Of a stretch of DNA of 64,000 bases, positions 10,820 to 22,393 are shown one piece after another (the stretch's first letter is position 1; every line of letters starts with the position of its first letter). The position numbers were made by a program, and so were the translations under genes. This DNA is from Megascapheus bottae (taxonomy: Eukaryota; Chordata; Mammalia; Rodentia; Geomyidae). The notes under the pieces were generated by a model that made no database searches, was not told the DNA's origin, and was given only the letters and a program-made list of their open reading frames with translations. The stretch covers positions 15,633,927 to 15,697,926 of the forward strand of contig JANJXV010000024.1 of NCBI GenBank assembly GCA_024803745.1, given 5' to 3'.

Positions 10820-12120
10820 TAGTACCCTAGTTTTTGCTGTCTTATATGGTATTTCTGACTTCAACTTCATATATGGGTTGATCACATATGATCAGGTTTT
10901 TAATTGATCTGTCTTTGGCTAGATGGGAATCGATGTGCCAATTGTAGCAGTAATAACCTGGTATTGATAGGAGCCTTCTGTCTTCACTTGATGGTGGTCT
11001 AAGAATGCCCAATCTTAGCCTTTGTGTACTTAGTAGGACAGGAGGAGCTTGCTAAAGACTCTGTTTCCTTGAAGGTTCATTCCAATCCTAATTACTTACC
11101 TTGCTCTTAAAATGAATAGTCTTCTTCCACTCATGTTCTATTATGGGTTTTTAAGAGTTCATATTAGTAAAGAGCTATATAAGTGCTGAACATTTGTAAT
11201 GACTTTGGGGCACTTGCTGAATGTGGGTGAAATTGTCCTGATTTAAGTATGAATTTGAAGTGATTCTCATAGACCTCCTTTGCCAACTCTTAAGAAGACA
11301 GTTGTTTTAAAACTTTTTCTTGATAAATAAGATGATGGAGTAAATGACTTTGAGATGCTTGTTGAATAAAAATGTCTTTTCTGATAGCCTCTTGAATTTT
11401 GGAGGAGAAATCTAGGTTTTAATCTTAATAGAGTACTGACAAGACCTGCAAATTGAAGGGACCATGTGGCTTGGAAAAAGGAAGCATTTTTTCCCCCCAG
11501 AATTTCTGAAAGCAGTTTATAATATATATCTTTGCCATAAGACATTATAGATAGTTTAATTCCCTCATGAAAATAATTGGGAACAGATCTATTTTAAGAG
11601 TTCAGATAAATGAGAATCTCAATTTGCTGTTATACCTTAGAACCTCTAAATATGTGCATAACTTCAGGCTTTGAATTCTATTTGTAGGATTTTTTGTTAA
11701 AGGAAGAAATAGTGTTTTGATTATTCTGTGTTTAGAATACTGCAATAAGAATTATAAAGGTAAAAACAGTAATAAGTTGAAATGCAGAGAGTTTAGGCTC
11801 TTTGAACACAAAACCATGTATTTTGGGAATGGACAAATGTTGCCAATGTATTGCCAAGTGAAAAGGTGTATTTAAAATATTTCATTATTATTATTGCCAA
11901 AATTATTGGAAAGATAATTGAGTGAGGTTAAAATACTATAAATTATTAGATCTGATGAATGAAGATATACATGTTTTCTTTTCCTCTGTAAATTTGTGTC
12001 TTTTATGTATTCTTAGTTAAGCATGTATTCTAGGAATTTGGAACAAAAATTAAGTTTAAAAAAATTTAATTGTAAGCATTGGCTTTTTTCTTTTAACTTT
12101 GCAAAATTGAGGTGGAATCC
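10820..12120. other. intronic stretch, nothing recognised
   Basis: About 1.3 kb without a repeat I can name, AT-rich towards the end. A 92-codon frame on the minus strand (11267-11545) resembles no family I know and has no supporting context. Possibly unique intron. Confidence 0.45.
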
Positions 12121-12124
12121 AAAT

Positions 12125-12640
12125 CTCTTTTTTTCTTTCATATATTTTTTAAATTGTAATTAATAGAGGGGCTACAGTTACGATCACCAGACATCGGTAC
12201 CCCTTCACACACATTGGTACCCCTTCTCATGCTTTGTCCTCACCACCCTTCCCTTACCCCTCCCCTCATTTTGTTTTCCCCCCTTCCCTTTCCTATTTCA
12301 AATAAACAAACATATACAGTATGCCAGATAACAAGGTAAGATACTGTAACAATATGAGAATAACCAAGGGACAACAAAAGAGATGAGAAATAACAGTACA
12401 TTAAGAGCAACATGCATACATTATAAAGCTCTTGTTTCCATATCCTGGAGGTTCTTTCATTTAGCCTTATCCTATATTCCTATATGGCCTTATGTATCTA
12501 GGTTTTGTGCTATTGTAATCCTCTGCTGAGAGATTCCAACCCTTGACCACTTTTAGAGATCTTATACAGTACAAGTTCATCTCTGACTATAATTTTATAT
12601 ATTTTAGGCTAATGGAATATCTTAGATGACCGGGATGCCC
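12125..12640 (-). mobile_element. L1 3' UTR fragment
   Basis: AAATTGTAATTAATAGAGG, the doubled phrase ACATTGGTACCCCTTC, a C/T tract, AACAAGGTAAGATACTGTAA and CCATATCCTGGAGGTTC match the complement of the 3' end seen at 10200-10600. 5' truncated. Confidence 0.85.
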
Positions 12641-12899
12641 CTACTTTAGTAAGAAACAAATGGTGACTTTTGTTTTAATAAAATATTGAAATTACTTGTG
12701 GTAGCATACCATATCTAAAAAGAAGTGGTGGAACAAACAGAGCTTAAGAATAGCACAATGAAATGGTACGCTTTTAGAACAAGTCTTTTTTAATATCTGT
12801 AATGGGATGAGATCTTTGATGAAGTTGGAACTATTTGGTCTCTTGAATGTTATTGTGTAAAATAGATTTGAAGATGCTTTAAAAAGTAATTCACTAGTA

Positions 12900-13450
12900 A
12901 AAGGCTCTTTTCTTTGACAGCATTTTATTTTACAGACTTCCCTTCATCCATTTATCAATAACTTCATCTCATTTGCTTTATCCTGTAAATTCCATTATCT
13001 CCTGGGCAGTGTATGGCTTTAAACCCTTAGTACCTAATATCTTCTCATTTACATTGACACATGCTTGACCTCAGCCCTTCTCTCTTTGTTAATGCATCAA
13101 CAAGCACTGAGATCTCTCTGGAGCATTATCATTTGGCTGTTAGCTCAACTAATAACAACCCTTCATTTGGGCTGATGAAAGTTTATTAAATAAAAGCATG
13201 CAATAACCCTACCCTTAATGAAGGGAGACTGGAAGTAGACAGCTTCCTGCTTCTAATGGTGAGGAGCCCTGGCTGAGTCTGCATTATAGGTATTGGGTTT
13301 CCTGAAGGAGATGGGGCACCTGAATGGGTCTGATCAATATTATATTATCAGACTGATTTAAGAATGGGCAGTTTTGATTGTCCATTTGATCAGTGTTGAT
13401 TAGCATACAGGCTGTAGAGTTGGGAAAAAGGTGATCTTGCTCCAGGCACT
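12900..13450. other. repeat-poor block, candidate conserved non-coding element
   Basis: About 550 bp of non-repetitive sequence with a more balanced base composition than its surroundings. It includes GGGCTGATGAAAGTTTATTA, TTGATCAGTGTTGATTAGCA and AATATTATATTATCAGACTG. No open frame. Enhancer-like by impression only. Confidence 0.35.
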
Positions 13451-13724
13451 TGGCCTTGCTCTGTGATCTAGCTATTTTTTTTTCTTGGGGAGCCCAGCTT
13501 AAGTATCAGATTGTCAGTAGCCTCCAGGCCTTCAGACTCTAGCAAGGCTGAGACAAAAAACAAACAAAAAAACCATCTCCTTAGTTGTCCTCAGTAAAGC
13601 TAGGATCAGAGATTGTTTTTCCTATAGATCCCCTAGGAATCTAATAAACCTTTGGCTATAGTCCAGAGCTTTGAATGTATTCTCTTTATTCTTCTTTACA
13701 TGTCCTTCTCTCTCTTCACACCCT

Positions 13725-13978
13725 AAGATTTTTTCCATATTTTTTATTGTAATTAATAGAGGAGTTACAGTTATATTCGTCAGATAGAAGGAGCATTACT
13801 TCGCACACATTGATACCCCTTCTCATGTTTTTGTCCCCATTTCCCTTCCCCTACCCCCTCTTCTCATCTTGTTTTCCCCCTTTCTTTCCTATATCAAATA
13901 AACTTATGTACAATATACCAGATTGCAGGGTAAGATACTGTAACAATATTAGAACAACCAAGGGACAACAAAATATTT
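13725..13978 (-). mobile_element. L1 3' UTR fragment, 5' truncated
   Basis: Same 3' end: TTTTATTGTAATTAATAGAG, AGATAGAAGGAGCATTACTT, ATTGATACCCCTTCTCATG, AGGGTAAGATACTGTAACAA. About 250 bp long. Confidence 0.85.
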
Positions 13979-15150
13979 TTTGCATAAACATTATTCTAGC
14001 CTCTGGTAACCCCTTCCCCCAGTCACGCTGTAAGCAAAAATTAAAGTACTACTAAGTTCATGTCCAACTACTGGGATTTTTGTGAACATTGGTTCACTTG
14101 CTTGTACTTTTATGTCATTTACAGATAATATGGTATTATATTTTCTTAGTAAAGTTCTCAATTTATATGATGCAGTTAAATATTCAGAGTTCTCTATAAT
14201 CCATAGTGTTTTGCCTGAGTGTTGTGATGTCCCAGATTTATGAATGCTTTTGACTTATCCCTAAACTATTGAGTGTCAACTTTAGAGAGTGAATCTCTAA
14301 AGAAAGGAATTTATGTAGAAAGAAACAGAGGATTACAATCCAGGGTAGTATATGTGATATGACAAAATCGTAGGCACTTCCAAGAGGTAGTGGAAGATGA
14401 ATTTTTGAAAGTAAAATGAGTAAGGTTATGCATTGTTTTGAAACAGTAATTGTTAATTACAAAGATAAGTAGCAAGAGTGTTGCCAATCCAGATATAAAA
14501 TAGGGTACCTGCTGGGAAAGTGTCCTTTTAGAAGTATTCTTTGCATAACTGCTGTGACTTTGGAGCAAGGTTGTGTTTTTCGGTCTCTAATAGTTAATAC
14601 CAAGCAGGAAGGTCTGAGACTGTCTCCTTTTTTTCTGCCTACTCATTTTCAGTTGAAGTTTTCTATAAGTGACTTCATTTTGATTCTGACATTTTCACAG
14701 GTTAAGCTATGCAAGGTAGCCAATATTTGGTCATTTTCAACCTACAAATTTTTTTTTGTATAGTTGAAATTAATACATGAAGACATGCAGTGTTTATTAT
14801 CTTTCTTAACTCTTCTCTGCTTAGATGTGGTCTGATTCACTGTTTCACAGAGAAGGTAGAGGCTTCTTGTGCATACCTGGGGCTTCCTGTGCTTGGAAGA
14901 AGGCACATTGTGTAGAGGGTAATCTAGAAGATATGGACCTGAAGTCACTGGTGATTGTCATACAACATTCACGGGCAGAGAAGTAGCAAGCAGATCTGAA
15001 CACTAAGTTGATCATAGATGAAGGTTGTTTTAGAGTTTCATTAAGACTATTCAGAAAGGTTGCTAGTTTAACTTATTTATTATATATACCGAGAAATGAA
15101 AGAAGTATCAGTTCTCTAGAGCAGTAAAATTTCATTTTTACAGTTTCATT
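13979..15150. other. intronic stretch, nothing recognised
   Basis: About 1.2 kb of AT-rich sequence without a recognisable repeat. Short opposing frames at 14311-14948 show no family resemblance and are taken as chance. Confidence 0.45.
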
Positions 15151-15154
15151 CATA

Positions 15155-15400
15155 GACTGGGCACTGGTGCTCAGACTGTAACCCTACCTACTCAGGAGAC
15201 TGAGATCTGAGAATCACGGTTTGAAGCCAGCCCAGGCAGTAAAGGCCATGAGACCTTTATCTCCAAACAACTACCTAAAAAGTACTAGTGGAACTGTGGC
15301 TCAAAGTGATTGAGTGCTAGACTGAAGCAAAAAAACCCAGACAGTGCTTGCACCCCGAATTTACCCCTACAGTAACAAAAACAAAAACAAAAACAAACCC
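15155..15400 (+). mobile_element. type B (B1-ID) SINE
   Basis: ACTGGTGCTCAGACTGTAAC, CAGGAGACTGAGATCTGAG, TGAAGCCAGCCCAGGCAG, right unit GGAACTGTGGCTCAAAG, tail of AACAAAAACAAA units. Sense to EXOC4. Confidence 0.85.
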
Positions 15401-15479
15401 TACCCCAAACCAAAAACATCTATAAACTAGAACCTTGATACCTTTTCAGAATGGTTATGTTATCTTAAAAATGCTCTTT

Positions 15480-15835
15480 TTTAAAAAATTGTTTTTTATT
15501 ATCAGGGTAATATATAGAGGGGTTATAGTTAAGTTTGCCAGGTAGTAAGTAGGTGCATTGCTTCTCACACATTGATACCCCTTCTCATACTTTTGTCCCC
15601 ATTTCCCTCCCCCCAGTTTCTTTTTTCCTATGTACGTGGTGCGGAGGAATCGAACCCGGGTCTTTGTGCATGCTAGGCAAGCACTCTACCACTAGGCAAA
15701 ACTCCAGCCCGTTAATATATTTATTGATAGTGGCCATTCTAATTGGAATGAGTTGGAATCTCAGAGTTGTTTTGATTTGTTTTTCTTTTATGGCCAGAGA
15801 TGTCAAGCATTTCTTCATGTGTCTATAGGTTAAAA
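15480..15835 (-). mobile_element. L1 fragment with internal deletion and SINE piece
   Basis: 3' UTR part at 15490-15611 (AGGGTAATATATAGAGGGG, ACATTGATACCCCTTCTCAT), then a SINE piece, then ORF2 code in complement (ATTCTAATTGGAATGAGTTG, TTGATTTGTTTTTCTTTTAT). The sequence between the 3' UTR and this part of ORF2 is missing. Confidence 0.75.
15617..15712 (-). mobile_element. type A SINE, left unit only
   Basis: CCTATGTACGTGGTGCGG, then GGAATCGAACCCGGGTC (complement of an intact B box), GCTAGGCAAGCACTCTACC and CTCCAGCCCG. Only about 95 bp of the head remain. It lies exactly at the junction of the two L1 pieces. Confidence 0.8.
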
Positions 15836-16475
15836 ATGTTCTTTTTATGGAGGACTTATTGACCTGTTTTAATAAGGTAAGTGTTAAAACGTTTTAGAAC
15901 TGTACAATTACCACAGTCTTGAATGAAACATTTTTCTGACTCAATTATAGCTTTCTTCTTGATTCTACACTTATTTTCTTCTAGATTATTGTTGTCAGTA
16001 TATGCTTTTCATTATCTAGCTAATGGTTTGGTTGACAGACTGGTTTATTGTTTACTTAATACACATACATGCATTTTAGTAACAGTTGGTAATGTCATTT
16101 ATCCTTGTGATCTCACCTTCCCCCCCAGGAAAAGTAAAAAGTGACAGTAGTTTTTGTCTTATTAAATAATATTTTTTCAAACAGTTGCTGAGAATGCCCA
16201 ACTTTGTTTCTCCAAAATATTCCATTGATTCATGACAGCCCCAAATTAGACCTTTTATCATAAAGCTTCAGTTCAACTGGTTGAAGAGAAGCATTTAAGT
16301 ATGAAATTGTCATTTCCTGTTCTTTGCTATCAAAAAAAGTTGAGAAATGAAATTTGGGAAAGAACTTATGGGTGTGGTTGTTCCTAATTATAAGATTTTC
16401 CATTGTTGTAAATTTATATTTCAACTTGAGACAAGCATTGTAAAAGTCTCTATCATATACATTTTTTTTAATCTT
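15836..16475. other. intronic stretch, nothing recognised
   Basis: AT-rich intron sequence. Overlapping short frames on both strands look like chance. Confidence 0.45.
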
Positions 16476-16548
16476 TTTTTTTTTGGTACTGGGGATCCAA
16501 CTCAGGACGTTGTACTTGCTAGGCGAGCGCTTTGCCACTGAGCTACAT
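16476..16548 (-). mobile_element. simple ID-like SINE
   Basis: T run, TGGTACTGGGGATCCAACTC, GTACTTGCTAGGCGAGCGC, CACTGAGCTACA: the complement of a monomeric rodent ID (tRNA-Ala) element, unlike the dimers that dominate here. Confidence 0.8.
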
Positions 16549-17580
16549 TTAAATGTACATTTGATTGTTTTTTGTTACAAAGACTTTTTTTTTTGTCAGA
16601 ATTTATGCTTTCTTATATGGATAAGCTTCTAAATAGCAAATCTGCTTTTTTTTTCCAGTATTATATATTAAAACATTTTGAGAATGTTTGCTTATCTTCA
16701 TAATCCTAGAGGAAATATTTGTTTTCAGCTCTAAGCCAGATTGTTGTTATCTGTCTGTGCAGTGTCTAACTGTGTTCAGAACATTAATTATGTTAGATGA
16801 TAATGGTAAATAAGTATTCTGTGAAAAAATTCTCTATTTTCTGCAGTGTTTATTTTAGTACATAGATGTGAGAAAAATCTCAAATGCAGTTAATTGATTC
16901 ATATAGTTGTGTAGTAATCTCCCTTGAAGACATAGCGTGGCATATAGTGTGACATAGTGTGGCATATAGGAACCACCGGTGGTTCATATTGAAGATCATT
17001 TGGGGAGTTGAATGTGTGGTATTTGTTTTGTGACTGGATTCCATAAATGGCACTGACCAATTCACTGTGGTCTGTATGTAGTCTCTTTGATCTTTAATCT
17101 GCTGTGGCTCCTAATTTTAATACTTAAGGCTTGTGACAGTTGTTGATTGTCATACTTATGAACCAACTTTTGATAATTTCTATTACCTTACATTAGTTAT
17201 GCAAAGGGATTTCATTGTTACATTTCTGTACATTTACAGCATATTCCAACCAATGTCACTGCCTCTATCATTCCTTTTGCTCTTCACCCCTGGTAATTTC
17301 TTATAGCAAGTGACCTGTCTGAAGCCTTTTGTTGCTTTCTGCTTTAATCCAATAGCATTTCATCAATACTTGCAGATTTATCGAAGTGTTATTCAAAAAG
17401 TACTCTATTGTCATAAAATTGGGGAAATCCAAATGATAAGATCTAGATCTTGAATTTCCCCAGAGGCACATATTTAAAGGTGGGAAGATGATCTGGATTG
17501 CAACTCTACAATTTTTGTTTCCCCTTATCATGACATGTCAGGTGTACATCGCATAACCATTGTGTTTCTTCTACAGCTTG
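16549..17580. other. intronic stretch with possible L1 3' end
   Basis: Mostly unrecognised. Between about 17190 and 17300, TTATGCAAAGGGATTTCATT and TTTCTGTACATTTACAGC resemble the complement of an older rodent L1 3' UTR. A short inverted repeat ACCACCGGTGGT is at 16973-16984. Confidence 0.4.
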
Positions 17581-17584
17581 GAAT

Positions 17585-17728
17585 GACAGGCTCATGCCAC
17601 CATATCCAGCCATTGACTGAGACAGAGTCTTGCCAACATTTATGCTCTGGCTGACTTTGAACCCCTGTCCCTTGATCTCTCTCTTCCAAGCTACTAGGAT
17701 TACAGGCTTGAGCTACTGTACCTAGCTA
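17585..17728 (-). mobile_element. old B1-like element
   Basis: Starts GACAGGCTCATGCCACCATA, followed by GACAGAGTCTTGCCAAC, then TGACTTTGAACCCCTGTCCC, CTACTAGGATTACAGGCTTG. Two B1 head-like stretches in a row, probably two old B1 pieces. Confidence 0.65.
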
Positions 17729-17871
17729 TTTTTTCATAAATATCTTGTAAATTTCGTAAATATCTTGTTTCTCGGGTATTTTTGTCCCTAGGCTGGAAAG
17801 CTGAATGATAGATGCAGTGAAATAATTTACAAAATAATTATCTTACATGTATTAGAAATAATCTTTGCTTA

Positions 17872-18007
17872 GTTAGGCTAGAGCTCTACTACTTGAGCTG
17901 CAGCACCATTTCCGGCTTTTTCTATGTATATGTAGTACCAAGGAATTGAACCCAGGTCTTCGTGCATGCTAGGCAGGCACTATACCACTAGGCCAAAGTC
18001 CCAGCCC
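17872..18007 (-). mobile_element. type A SINE, right end truncated
   Basis: GGCTAGAGCTCTACTACTTG, TTTTTCTATGTATATGTAG, AATTGAACCCAGGTC, CTAGGCCAAAGTCCCAGCCC. The element's 3' end and tail are missing. Confidence 0.85.
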
Positions 18008-18440
18008 TTTAAGGTATATTTTTAAGTAAAGCTCATTTAGTGATTTCTAGTAAATTCCAATACTTGGAAAGACTTAGGAAATACTGGAAAGGAAGATGCT
18101 GCAGTACAATAGAGTTGATCACCAGTGTTGGGTTGTTGATTACCTCTTGAAAGTTTTATGTGCACATGTTATGGTACTGGCCACTTATGACTAGACAAGA
18201 AAGATGTCAGATTGTTAAGCTGATGTTCTAAAGTTCAGATGTTGCATTAGTAACAATTTTTCTTTAAATCGGCTTAAGTACCATTTTATAAGGTTAGGAT
18301 GAAGCAAATGGTGCCCTTGCCTACCTTTCATAATACTAGGTAAGTGTACTTTTAATTAATGAAAGCTAGAAAACAAGTACTGTATTTTCTTATAGAAATA
18401 AGAAGCTAATTTCTTTTTTCTTTTGAGGCAAGATTTTCAC
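18008..18440. other. intronic stretch, nothing recognised
   Basis: No repeat or frame that I can name. Confidence 0.45.
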
Positions 18441-18445
18441 TTTAT

Positions 18446-18498
18446 TCTCTCTCTCTCTTTCTCTCTCTCTGTCACACACACACACACACACACACACT
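18446..18498 (+). repeat. (CT)n(CA)n compound microsatellite
   Basis: About 25 bp of CT followed by 13 CA units. Confidence 0.92.
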
Positions 18499-18614
18499 AT
18501 TGTGCTTGTAGTTTGGGTCAGAATGTGTTTGTTTTGTTTGAATGAGCATGGTGGTTTGGTAAAAGAAAGAACAGTTGTTGAAATAATGCATTAAAGCACT
18601 AGATAGGTTCTTTC

Positions 18615-18770
18615 TATGGTAGTTACTATTTTCTGAACACTTAGTATGTGCAGGCCTAAGTGTTTTATTTGAGTTTCAGACACATTTTGATTAGGTGGTT
18701 TTGAAAATTGACATTGTCATGTAATTTTTATTTGGAATGTGAATGTTTGGGTTAAAAATCTTCATGCAGA
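18615..18770 (-). mobile_element. MIR-like fragment
   Basis: TCTGAACACTTAGTATGTGC, AGGCCTAAGTGTTTTATTTG: the complement of the MIR 3' end. Ancient and diverged. Confidence 0.55.
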
Positions 18771-18774
18771 TTCC

Positions 18775-19210
18775 TGCAAACAAATCAAGTGTGGATGTAC
18801 AGTGGGTGGTTTTTAAGCTTAAACATCTCAGCTGGATTTAATTACCTTAAGGGATAAGGCTTCATGATGGGCCAGTGGTTTGCCAAATTATTTTTCATTT
18901 TCTAGATCTCGGTGTCACTGAAGGTTAATGCATCCTCTTTTCTTCACTAGAAATCTGAGTTAAAATCCATTTTAGGCCATAAGTGTAAATGAATTTGTTG
19001 TTGTTTTTCCTCCTTGGGGACATGTTGGTCATTTTGTGAAACTGTTTTTCCATTTGGAATTGCTGGCTTCTTGCATATAGCCCAGGGGCTGTTGTGGCAG
19101 GGCAGTTGCAAGTCAGTGTGAAAATGAACTGGCAGGCATCAGAGGGCAGAGCTGGCCCACGGCTTGTCACTCTTCCATTCCTCAACTCTTTCTTGCTTAA
19201 CTTAAGGAAC
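18775..19210. other. repeat-poor block
   Basis: About 430 bp of non-repetitive sequence with a higher GC half (19060-19170). It includes CAGCTGGATTTAATTACC. An 86-codon minus-strand frame here has no family resemblance. Possibly constrained non-coding DNA; untested. Confidence 0.35.
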
Positions 19211-19344
19211 TTACTTTGCTACTGACATTTGATTATAGTGTATCACAATATACGTGATGTGTTTGGTGGTAAGACATTGCACTTTTTTTTTTAAAACCAT
19301 TTCAGTCTGGTTTGAATTTTTCTTCCTTCCTTTCTTTTTTTCTT

Positions 19345-19525
19345 TTCTTTCTTTTGCCAGTTCTGGCCTTGAGCTGTTCTTGGGTTTTCTCAAGGCTAGG
19401 GCTTTACCACTTGAGCCACAGCACCATTTCTGGCATTTTCTATGTATGTGGTAATGAGGAATTAAACCCGGGTCTTCGTGCATGCTAAGCAAGCACTCTA
19501 CCACTAGGCAAAACTCCCATCTCTC
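19345..19525 (-). mobile_element. type A (ID-ID dimer) SINE
   Basis: CTTTTGCCAGTTCTGGCC, then TCTCAAGGCTAGGGC, TTTTCTATGTATGTGG, ATTAAACCCGGGTC, CTAGGCAAAACTCCC. A pyrimidine-rich run (CTTCC, TTTCTT) stands in the place of the tail. Confidence 0.9.
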
Positions 19526-20375
19526 TGGTTTTTATTTGACCCCTAAATTTCTCGATGACTTCTTAAACTATTGTGGATTTGTGGTCAACATTATTGATAA
19601 TGTGATTCATGGCTTTCCCTATCTGTGAGTCTTGTATTAGTGGTTTTTCTTGAGGGCTTGTTTGTATCTATAGTTGTGTCTTGACAGTTTTACCCAGAGT
19701 AGGTAGGTATTGCCATTTCCCTTGAAATGAGAGTTAGACACCCCTTTCCCCCTGCCCAGAGTCTAGAAGTTTTATTAGGTCCAGACATGGTGAAAGACAA
19801 AGGAAGTTATTACATTGCAGACATGGGAAGACAGCAGAAATTCAGTACATTTTCAACCATTTTCAGGGGTACAGGCATTGGCTCAGGTTAAATAGAATGG
19901 GGAGTAGGTGATAAGAAGGATCTGTGTAGTTAAAAATCATATATGCATGGCCTGACTGACCATTAGTCTTTGTCTCTGGAGGTATTCTGGAAAAGTTTTA
20001 TTTTTTATTATTGGGGAAGAGCAGGAATAAGTTTCCTGGTGGGTGATCTCCTGAGCTTTTGGTCGTTTTCTTTGAAGACTATAAGAATATGTCACTTCCT
20101 GTTTGAAGATACTTATTGGCAATAAAGTGACTGCAGAGGGGAATGGCTCAGATCGGATCCACGAGCACAGATGAAAATGATAGGGAGGACGGGGACAAGT
20201 GCCTAGTTAATTCACAAGGTCCACCAAAAGTTTATTTCAAGTTGCCTCTTACATTACCCACTAGGGAGTATTTAGAACCACAACCTAAGGAGATAATAAC
20301 AATAGGTCTTAGTTTCTTTGGGAAGTGATTTTCTTTGGCTAGTAATTACCTATTTTGTTATCTTTTTAATGCTTT
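19526..20375. other. intronic stretch, possible old LTR, unidentified
   Basis: No repeat recognised with confidence. In complement, AATAAAACTTCTAGACTCTG at 19760-19780 resembles an LTR poly(A) signal context. A 61-codon + frame from 20143 (MAQIGSTSTDENDREDGD...) has no family resemblance. Confidence 0.3.
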
Positions 20376-20800
20376 AAAATATTTATATTATTTTTAAGTA
20401 GTTGTACAGAGGAGTTGCCATTCAACAATGCAGTTAATGAATACAGTGCATCTTGATAAATGTCACTTTTTTCAACATTCTCACCCACCCCTACCAACCC
20501 ACTCCTTCCCTCACTTTCCTTAATTTTGTAATTTATTTATTGATTTTTTTCTTTGCCAGTTAACAAAGCTGTTTATTATGTGTACAATGCATCTTGATCA
20601 GTGTCATCCTTCTGACATTTTCACCCCCTTCAACATACCCTTTCCTTTATTTTTCTTAATTTTGTGGTACATTCAGTGAATTCTTGCTTGCATTCTTTCC
20701 ACTTCCGCTTTCATTCTTCTTCCCCTCTTTGCTTGGCCATACTCTTCCATCTTGCAATTAGCAATTTCCTGGTATTTATTTTGTTGGGCTTTGACTTAGT
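20376..20800 (-). mobile_element. L1 3' UTR fragments, two in tandem
   Basis: AGTTGTACAGAGGAGTTGCC with AATACAGTGCATCTTGATAA, then about 130 bp later TGTACAATGCATCTTGATCA again. Two related 3' ends lie in the same orientation, either duplication or two insertions. Confidence 0.65.
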
Positions 20801-20970
20801 CTTTTTTTTTTTTTGCCAGTCCTGAGAACTGTCCTTGGACTTTTTCAAGGCTAGAGCTCTACCACTTGATTGAACCTCAGCACCACTTCCGGCTTTTTTC
20901 TATGTCTGTAGTACTGAGGAACACTGGTCTTCGTGCAAGCACTCTACCACTAGGTCAAATTCCTGGCCTC
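20801..20970 (-). mobile_element. type A (ID-ID dimer) SINE
   Basis: T run and TTTTGCCAGTCCTGAG, CTAGAGCTCTACCACTTGA, TTTTTTCTATGTCTGTAG, CTTCGTGCAAGCACTCTACC. The middle of the left unit (B box to GCTAGG) has a small deletion. Confidence 0.88.
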
Positions 20971-21890
20971 TTGACTTAGTCTTTCTAAAGCATTATATTG
21001 TTTGTGAGCTCTCCATAGAGTCTGTTATATTTCAGTTCATGCCTTTTCTTAAGGTCTTTATGTTGTTCTGTCCACCTTGTTTTTTTCCCATTCAAGTAAT
21101 AGTACCTATATACTTTACCTTTCTTTAAAAGATATAAAAGATCTATCTATAAACACACAGACATATATACATATATATACACACACAGAGACACAGTTTT
21201 TACACATGTACAAATGAGATAATATCATACATACTTTTTTCCTTTTTGTGGTTAACACTTTGAATCTAAAAATTAGTGACTTTAGGTTCCTAGAATCTTT
21301 CATCTTTCCCTTTACTGTAGGCATCCAACTTTGATTCATCCAACTTTTTCTTTTTAAAAATTTCTCAAGCCACTTCACACCAGGAGTGCCTCTCTGTAGT
21401 TTTTCTTCTATTACCATTCAAATTCTATTTCTTCTATCACATTAGGCCAGAAAGAGGTGACGATTGCTATTTTCAACCTATAGTATCAAGGTACAAAAAA
21501 AAGTCATTCCACTGTGTGTTTTGTACATGAGAAAATGTGGGAGCCCAGTTCTATAGAAAAATAGGTTCACACTAACCAGGCTCTTTTTGGGTCACCAGGA
21601 GAATTAACTGTTAAGCCATTCATTCGGGCTCATTTAGGTTTAAGTTTAGAAGGCTCACTTTGATTAAAAGTTGATTTAAACTATTAGAATGTAGGATTCT
21701 TGAAATAGTAATGACATATTAACTAGGGAGGTTTCTTTACTAATGTCTTTTGACAAGCAGTGTGTGTGTGTGTGTAAATAAATGGAATTTGCAGCCTTTT
21801 TATGATACTTTACATATCTTTATGTTTATCTTTTTGAATGTTTTTAAAATCTTTTATCTTCTTAATCTTTATTTATCTTTATTTGGTTAT
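20971..21890. other. intronic stretch with short simple repeats
   Basis: Unrecognised AT-rich intron. A CA/TA-rich run at about 21150-21195 and a short TG run at 21762-21775. The 100-codon minus frame at 21115-21417 is judged chance. Confidence 0.45.
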
Positions 21891-21894
21891 TTAT

Positions 21895-22137
21895 CTATTT
21901 TTTTGTTTGTTTGGTCATGGGACCTGAACTCTGGGCCTGGGCATTGTTCCTGAGCTCTTCAGCTCAAGGCTACCACCCTACCTCTTGAGCAATAGCACCA
22001 CTTCTGGTTTTCTGGTGAGTAATTGGAGATAAGAGTCTCATGGACTTTTTAGTGCCTTGACTGGCTTTGAACTGCCATCCTCAGATCTCAGCCTCCTGAG
22101 TAGCTAGGATTACAGGTGTGAGCCTCTACACCTGGCT
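21895..22137 (-). mobile_element. type B (B1-ID) SINE
   Basis: TCATGGGACCTGAACTCTGG, GCTCTTCAGCTCAAGGCTAC, TGGAGATAAGAGTCTCATGG, TGAGTAGCTAGGATTACAGG, GAGCCTCTACACCTGGCTA. Full length and well preserved, ending about 250 bp before the first exon. Confidence 0.92.
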
Positions 22138-22393
22138 ATCTTTATCTATTTTAGATGGTAAATTTTGTAAGGATAATACTAGATCCATCTACATGATAGC
22201 TAAGAAGTCTGATGTATGGTGATGTTCTGATAAACTCTCTTTGGTGTTATCTTAAAAGTAGTTTTTCTTCTTTTCTGTTGTACAAAAGAGTGGGCTTCTT
22301 TATGACATTTTTATACATATATATGATTCTAAATATTTCTTACTTATAGTATTGGTAGGTAATTTACTTGACTCTCTTTCCCCTCCTTGTCAG
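22138..22393 (+). promoter_or_regulatory. EXOC4: 3' intron end with acceptor of first exon
   Basis: Non-repetitive flank of the exon. The pyrimidine tract TTGACTCTCTTTCCCCTCC ends in TTGTCAG at 22387-22393. A clear branch consensus is not obvious; TTACTTGAC (about 22363) is a candidate. Confidence 0.6.

Larger units (their letters stand above)
1..22393 (+). other. EXOC4: EXOC4 intron, 3' part
   Basis: At least 22.4 kb of intron precedes the first visible exon. I looked for the preceding EXOC4 sequence (the region ending LSATDML before VSAVES) and did not find it in any translated frame. The intron is AT-rich and filled with SINEs, L1 fragments and old repeats listed separately. Confidence 0.85.

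Noticed and set aside
20143..20328. 61-codon frame MAQIGSTSTDEND...
   Set aside because: Short, with no homology I recognise; the LTR interpretation of the surrounding region is too weak to call.
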